This document shows, in pieces, positions 32,044 through 35,456 of a DNA stretch of 35,456 nt. A program made the translations under genes and the position numbers. Each line of letters starts with the position of its first letter. Within the stretch, counting starts at the first letter, position 1. The DNA is from an uncultured Lachnospiraceae bacterium (GTDB lineage: Bacteria; Bacillota; Clostridia; Lachnospirales; Lachnospiraceae), in assembly GCA_946631935.1 (NCBI GenBank), contig CAMPAP010000145.1:1-35456 (forward strand). The letters are read 5' to 3'. The notes under the pieces are model-generated. The model made no database searches. It was not told where the DNA came from and saw only the letters and a program-made list of their open reading frames with translations.

Positions 32044-33429
32044 TTAGCTCAGGAGGGAGAGGACTCCCTGGGCGGACTGGTTAGCCTGGGCCATCATATT
32101 CATTCCTGCCTGCTGCAGGATGTTGTTTATGCTGAGAGAAACCATTTCCTTTGCCATGTCGGTATCGCGTATACGGGATTCTGCTGCCTGTGTATTTTCC
32201 ACTACATTTTCATTATTGTTGATCGTGTGTTCCAGACGGTTCTGCTGTGCGCCTATGTCGGATCTTGCTTTGCTGATGATCTGAAGGGCGTTTTTAATTT
32301 TATCTATTCCCTCGGCTGCCGATCTTTCGGTGGTGGCGTCTAAGTCCGCAATTCCGATGGTCTCTTCGTTTATTCTGGGAAAAGTAAGATACAGGCCGCT
32401 TTCAGCCTCTGCGCCGGCCTGGATCCACAGCTTTCTGTCCTCTTCTCTGTATGTGATACCCGTAAGTGAAGATGAATTGACAGCGCCATAAGGGGATGTT
32501 GAGTTTTTGAATGCGTTTTTTGCCTGCTCCCCAGTCGGGTATCCGGTTGTTGAGTAAATGACAAGCTTGTCCGCACCTGTTTTTGTCAGCATGTTGGAAT
32601 GGCTGACTGCCAGTTCCCCGCTTGAAGTCGGAGTATATCCGTTAGGCATATTATTGGCTATATGCTGGCGCATCTTATCCACAAGTTCCGATCCGCTGCG
32701 GATATCGGATATACCGAGAACGTAATTATGCTGGATCTGTCCGGTCAGATCGGAGGCTGTGCTTTGTGAAAAACTTTTACCGTAGTCAAAGGTTATCTTA
32801 AATGCTTCGGGGCATGCCTGGGAACATGTAAAGGTGAAGGATTTGCCGTCCAGCAGATTAATGTTTGACCGGTTCACTTCACTGAAATCAAGACTTGCGG
32901 AGGGGTGATACAGACCGTCTTTTGCCAGGTAGCTTTCCGTAAGGTGGCCTGTTCCTGCGGCAGGAGAGGATACAAGGTTCACATCTCTGAATACCGGCTC
33001 TCCCAAAATATCTCCGAAAATGGGTCTTTCGTTGTATGTTGTGGTATTTCCGATCCTGGAGATCTCGGTTTTTATCTGGTTCATTTCGGACTGGATATAT
33101 GCTCTGTCTTCGGGACAAAGGGTGGAATTTGCAGCCTGAATGGAAAGCTCTGTCAGGCGGTGGAGCATGGTGGATGCTTCAGCAAGGGCTCCGTCAGCGA
33201 TCTGACACATGGAGACACCCTCCTGGGCATTTGTTGTGCCCTGGGAAAGTCCTCTTACCTGTCTGCGCATTTTTTCCGATATGGCAAGACCTGCTGCGTT
33301 ATCTGCCGCTCTGTTGATCTTATAGCCCGATGCGAGTTTTTCGGTTGATTTTGCGATTTTTCCTGTTGAGATACCAAGATTGCGGCTTGTGAACATAGCC
33401 ATCATATTGGTTTGAACGGATATTCCCAC
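32044..33429 (-). CDS. fliC: Flagellin
   Basis: Filament subunit of the flagellum, exported through the flagellar type III system. It is 461 residues from GTG 33429, chosen because GGGAG at 33439-33443 is 9 nt upstream and the protein then begins with the usual QTNMMAMFTSRNL-like segment; the frame is open to 33519. N-terminal D0/D1 residues ~1-145 include STEKLASGYKINRAADNAAG, AISEKMRRQVRGLSQGTTNA and LTELSIQAANST. The C-terminal part includes DIGAQQNRLEHTINN and RDTDMAKEMVSLSINNILQQ. The middle ~150-370 is variable and surface exposed. Four cysteines occur (SMCQI, TLCPE and CSQAC), unusual for flagellin. No other flagellar gene is in the window. Confidence 0.95.
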   Translation of the reverse strand: MGISVQTNMMAMFTSRNLGISTGKIAKSTEKLASGYKINRAADNAAGLAISEKMRRQVRGLSQGTTNAQEGVSMCQIADGALAEASTMLHRLTELSIQAANSTLCPEDRAYIQSEMNQIKTEISRIGNTTTYNERPIFGDILGEPVFRDVNLVSSPAAGTGHLTESYLAKDGLYHPSASLDFSEVNRSNINLLDGKSFTFTCSQACPEAFKITFDYGKSFSQSTASDLTGQIQHNYVLGISDIRSGSELVDKMRQHIANNMPNGYTPTSSGELAVSHSNMLTKTGADKLVIYSTTGYPTGEQAKNAFKNSTSPYGAVNSSSLTGITYREEDRKLWIQAGAEAESGLYLTFPRINEETIGIADLDATTERSAAEGIDKIKNALQIISKARSDIGAQQNRLEHTINNNENVVENTQAAESRIRDTDMAKEMVSLSINNILQQAGMNMMAQANQSAQGVLSLLS

Positions 33430-33496
33430 GCTAAAATTCTCCCGGTTGTCCAAAATGCGGTCTTTGCTCCGCAGATACATACTTCCGATCCGATAC

Positions 33497-33510
33497 CGGG
33501 ATCCTTCCCG
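33497..33510 (-). promoter_or_regulatory. GGA-loop hairpin in the flagellin leader (CsrA-site-like)
   Basis: On the minus strand CGGGA-AGGA-TCCCG forms a 5-bp stem with AGGA in the loop, the usual form of a CsrA-binding hairpin. A second GGGAG sits at the ribosome site 33439-33443. CsrA control of flagellin is known in Bacillus; here it is inferred. Confidence 0.4.
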
Positions 33511-33552
33511 TCCTTGCAATATCCGTTTGCTTAGAATCGATTGTTTCCTTAT

Positions 33553-33580
33553 ATATCGGACAGATTATGAAAAAACATTA
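33553..33580 (-). promoter_or_regulatory. Sigma-28-like promoter of flagellin
   Basis: On the minus strand TAATGTTT (33580-33573) is followed after 12 nt by TCCGATAT (33560-33553), close to the flagellar sigma consensus TAAAGTTT / GCCGATAA. The leader would be about 115 nt. Confidence 0.55.
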
Positions 33581-33672
33581 GTGCTTTGCTTAAATCCGTG
33601 TTCCTTGAAAACAATTATGAATGATGTTACGCTATTAAAGCAGGTGACAAAAGATTTATGAAAGGAAAAAAG

Positions 33673-35235
33673 ATGAGAAAAATGATAACTCTGAGAAAAA
33701 AGTGTCTTGCTCTCGTCCTTTGTCTTATGATGGGCGCTGCAGCTCTTTCCGGCTGTGGAAAGGGCGAAAAAGACAGTCAGGAAAGTGCAGAGAAGGAAAG
33801 TGAGACGGAGGTTCCCGAGGTAAAGGGCAAAGAAAAGACTGTAGGCGCCTTTACCCTGCTTGTGCCAAAGGAAATGGACGCAGCGGAAGGCAAATCAGAG
33901 AGCGAAGTCGTTCTGACAGATGAGGATGGAAATTTCATCCTTCTTCAGGTCGTGGACAAGAAGGAAGCTAAAAGTTACATAAAGGAACTTCAGGAAGAGA
34001 ACGAGAAATTAAAAGATGAGTCCTTTACGGTTAACGGGATAAGCTATACGGGAGCTGCAACCAAAAAGGAATTCTATGTATACGGCAAGGTTGGAGGAAA
34101 GACCGTTCTTGCTTCCTCCGAAGGATTTAAACTTATGGACGACATCCCCCTTGCGGTGCTTGCCTCTCTTGAGGTTGATGAAGACGCAGAACCTGTAAGC
34201 TGCGGAGGATCGTCATCGGAAGGAACGGTACTTGAGGCATGCGAGGGATTGTATACCTATGAAAAGCCGGAGGATTTCAGCGAAACCGGACAAACAGACT
34301 ATCTTTTATCCGATAAAGGTTCTGAGATCTATCTTTCATACTTTTATGATGCCGATTCTCTTTATGACTTCATGGAGGATATTGAGGATTATGAAGAGGT
34401 GACCACAGCCGACGGATCTTCCGGCTATCTGCATGAAGATGGGTACGGCATCTATTTTATAGTGCCCTTTGATAACTTCTATGAATCAGGATTTGTCAGA
34501 GCTTCCGGAGTGTATATTTTTGCTTACGGACTGGAAAAAGACCCTGAGCTTTCAACCGTTTTCACAGATCTTTGCAAGAGCGTATATATCGATCCTGCAA
34601 ACCGTACCGATGATCCTGTGGAAAACACGGCAGGAGATTGGGAAAATTACTGGAACAGAGGCTGGTACGGATGGTATATCGTATATGACGGAGACGGAAA
34701 ATACAAGGATGATATCTCCTGGTCATATGACTGCCTTGCGGAATTTGAAGTAATGACTTCAGGTGATGTCAGATTTACCCTTGTTCAGGATGATGTGGAT
34801 GAATTTATCATGGATGTGAATCTTGTCCATTATAATGACAATACCGATATGGGTTACCTTGTATCCGACAGCGGTACGTTCCATTTCCCCGATACTGACG
34901 GAACAGGTAAGCTAAGCAGCTGGGTTGATTTTGAAATAGGTGAAATGGATTTCATGTTCGATCCTGAATTTGATATGAGTACTCTTGACGATTATCTTAC
35001 ATTTTCGATCCAGTTTGTGGATGATGATGCCGATACCGTTACGGTAAAAGGATTCCTTCGTCCCTGGGGAACCGATTGGGACGATATATATCAGCTTGAT
35101 GAGGATGATCTTCCGGAGATCGTAAACGGAGAAGGTCCAAGCTCTTACACGGATATGTTCCCCATTAATTATGATGACTGGTATAAGGATCAGATGTATG
35201 ATGCGTTTCCCGGAATCTATGCCATGTCAGAATGA
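33673..35235 (+). CDS. Large lipoprotein of unknown function
   Basis: 520 residues from ATG 33673. A lipoprotein signal peptide (RKKCLALVLCLMMGAAAL) ends in the lipobox LSGC with Cys28. A Glu/Lys-rich linker follows (~30-60), then an acidic body rich in Asp, Tyr and Gly. Two parts can be told apart: a first with GAFTLLVPKEMD (~62-185), and a second after ~186 that starts ACEGLYTYEKPEDF and carries many DD and WYGWYIVYDGDG-type stretches. I recognise no family. The alternative start is ATG 33658, but AAAGGA at 33660-33665 is well spaced for 33673. It is divergent from flagellin and ends before a strong terminator. Confidence 0.85.
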   Translation: MRKMITLRKKCLALVLCLMMGAAALSGCGKGEKDSQESAEKESETEVPEVKGKEKTVGAFTLLVPKEMDAAEGKSESEVVLTDEDGNFILLQVVDKKEAKSYIKELQEENEKLKDESFTVNGISYTGAATKKEFYVYGKVGGKTVLASSEGFKLMDDIPLAVLASLEVDEDAEPVSCGGSSSEGTVLEACEGLYTYEKPEDFSETGQTDYLLSDKGSEIYLSYFYDADSLYDFMEDIEDYEEVTTADGSSGYLHEDGYGIYFIVPFDNFYESGFVRASGVYIFAYGLEKDPELSTVFTDLCKSVYIDPANRTDDPVENTAGDWENYWNRGWYGWYIVYDGDGKYKDDISWSYDCLAEFEVMTSGDVRFTLVQDDVDEFIMDVNLVHYNDNTDMGYLVSDSGTFHFPDTDGTGKLSSWVDFEIGEMDFMFDPEFDMSTLDDYLTFSIQFVDDDADTVTVKGFLRPWGTDWDDIYQLDEDDLPEIVNGEGPSSYTDMFPINYDDWYKDQMYDAFPGIYAMSE

Positions 35236-35269
35236 TATGCCTTGATCCAGGATACTTGGATGTAAACGG

Positions 35270-35300
35270 AGACTCCCGGCTCACTGCCGGGAGTCTTTTT
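35270..35300 (+). terminator. Terminator after the lipoprotein gene
   Basis: Perfect 11-bp stem AGACTCCCGGC / GCCGGGAGTCT with loop TCACT, then five T. Confidence 0.92.
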
Positions 35301-35324
35301 GTGTGTACGTCTTTTTGTGTGTAC
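35293..35324 (+). repeat. Exact tandem 16-bp repeat beside the terminator
   Basis: GTCTTTTTGTGTGTAC occurs twice without a gap (35293-35308 and 35309-35324). The first copy includes the end of the terminator stem and its T-run. Confidence 0.85.
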
Positions 35325-35368
35325 TAAAAGTATAAAAGCGGATAAGTCCCCCGTTTTTCGCCAAATAA

Positions 35369-35397
35369 GTGACTTTATATATAAAAAATGGTAAAAT
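35369..35397 (+). promoter_or_regulatory. Promoter of the gene at the right edge
   Basis: GTGACT (35369-35374), 17-bp spacer, TAAAAT (35392-35397) with TG extension at 35389-35390. Confidence 0.55.
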
Positions 35398-35419
35398 ATA
35401 TGGGCTTTACGGAGTTTTT

Positions 35420-35456
35420 ATGGACTTAAGAAACAGTATCAAAAATATAAAAATAA
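35420..35456 (+). CDS. Start of a gene cut by the window edge
   Basis: ATG 35420 follows GGAG at 35411-35414 and a promoter. Only 12 codons are present (MDLRNSIKNIKI), so no identity can be given. Confidence 0.5.
   Translation, partial: MDLRNSIKNIKI

Overview
The window looks like chromosomal DNA of a Gram-positive anaerobe of the Lachnospiraceae (Clostridia). Reasons: strong GGAGG-type ribosome binding sites, AGA/AGG as the usual arginine codons, roughly mid-40s percent GC, a DUF5711-type protein, a CmpB-type membrane protein, the pfkA/dnaX/ybaB/recR order, and a Lachnospiraceae-like flagellin. This is inference from sequence style and gene content, not from a database search. I see no prophage, CRISPR array, rRNA, tRNA or complete insertion sequence.

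Layout. 1-8007: the 3' part of thrS, then a large protein with an N-terminal cyclic-nucleotide-binding-like domain, a 77-residue conserved-looking small protein, and the MoxR ATPase / DUF58 / membrane transglutaminase trio, all on the + strand and tightly packed. 8004-12789: a glycerol operon with a clear promoter, encoding a GlpA-like FAD dehydrogenase with a BFD [2Fe-2S] domain, a second FAD/NAD oxidoreductase, a DUF1667 protein and glycerol kinase. 12824-15068: a single gene with its own promoter, structured leader and terminator; it encodes an EAL-domain (c-di-GMP phosphodiesterase) protein fused to a long repetitive beta-solenoid-like region. 15089-18042: Na+/solute symporter, PaaI-type thioesterase and Cof-type HAD phosphatase. 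18057-23185: methionine uptake (metQ, then metN-metI), two minus-strand membrane proteins, and cysteine synthase. 23263-25855: trpE, trpG and a GNAT acetyltransferase. 25856-31970: pfkA behind a leader with duplicated hairpins, then dnaX, ybaB, recR, galM and a DUF5711 protein. 32044-33580: a minus-strand flagellin with a sigma-28-like promoter. 33673-35300: a large lipoprotein, followed by the first codons of another gene.

How the genes work together. The sulfur genes (MetQNI, CysK) and tryptophan genes (TrpEG) cover amino acid uptake and synthesis. The glycerol operon feeds glycerol to dihydroxyacetone phosphate and so into glycolysis, where PfkA acts. DnaX, YbaB and RecR form the usual replication/repair cluster. 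The MoxR/DUF58/transglutaminase group probably acts at the cell envelope. The EAL-solenoid protein and the flagellin could both belong to motility and surface-lifestyle control, but nothing in the sequence links them directly.

Most notable points: (1) an intact cytoplasmic-looking EAL domain joined to a repeat region with a 27-29 residue period, downstream of a leader with a perfect 9-bp stem and a tiny ORF whose stop overlaps the EAL start; (2) an abrupt composition and codon-usage change inside thrS near 405-440, suggesting recombination or a chimeric assembly; (3) duplicated 63-bp two-hairpin units in the pfkA leader; (4) a dispersed GGGACGGTTC-core repeat at three places; (5) a cysK leader with competing pairings; (6) a flagellin with four cysteines and a GGA-loop hairpin in its leader.
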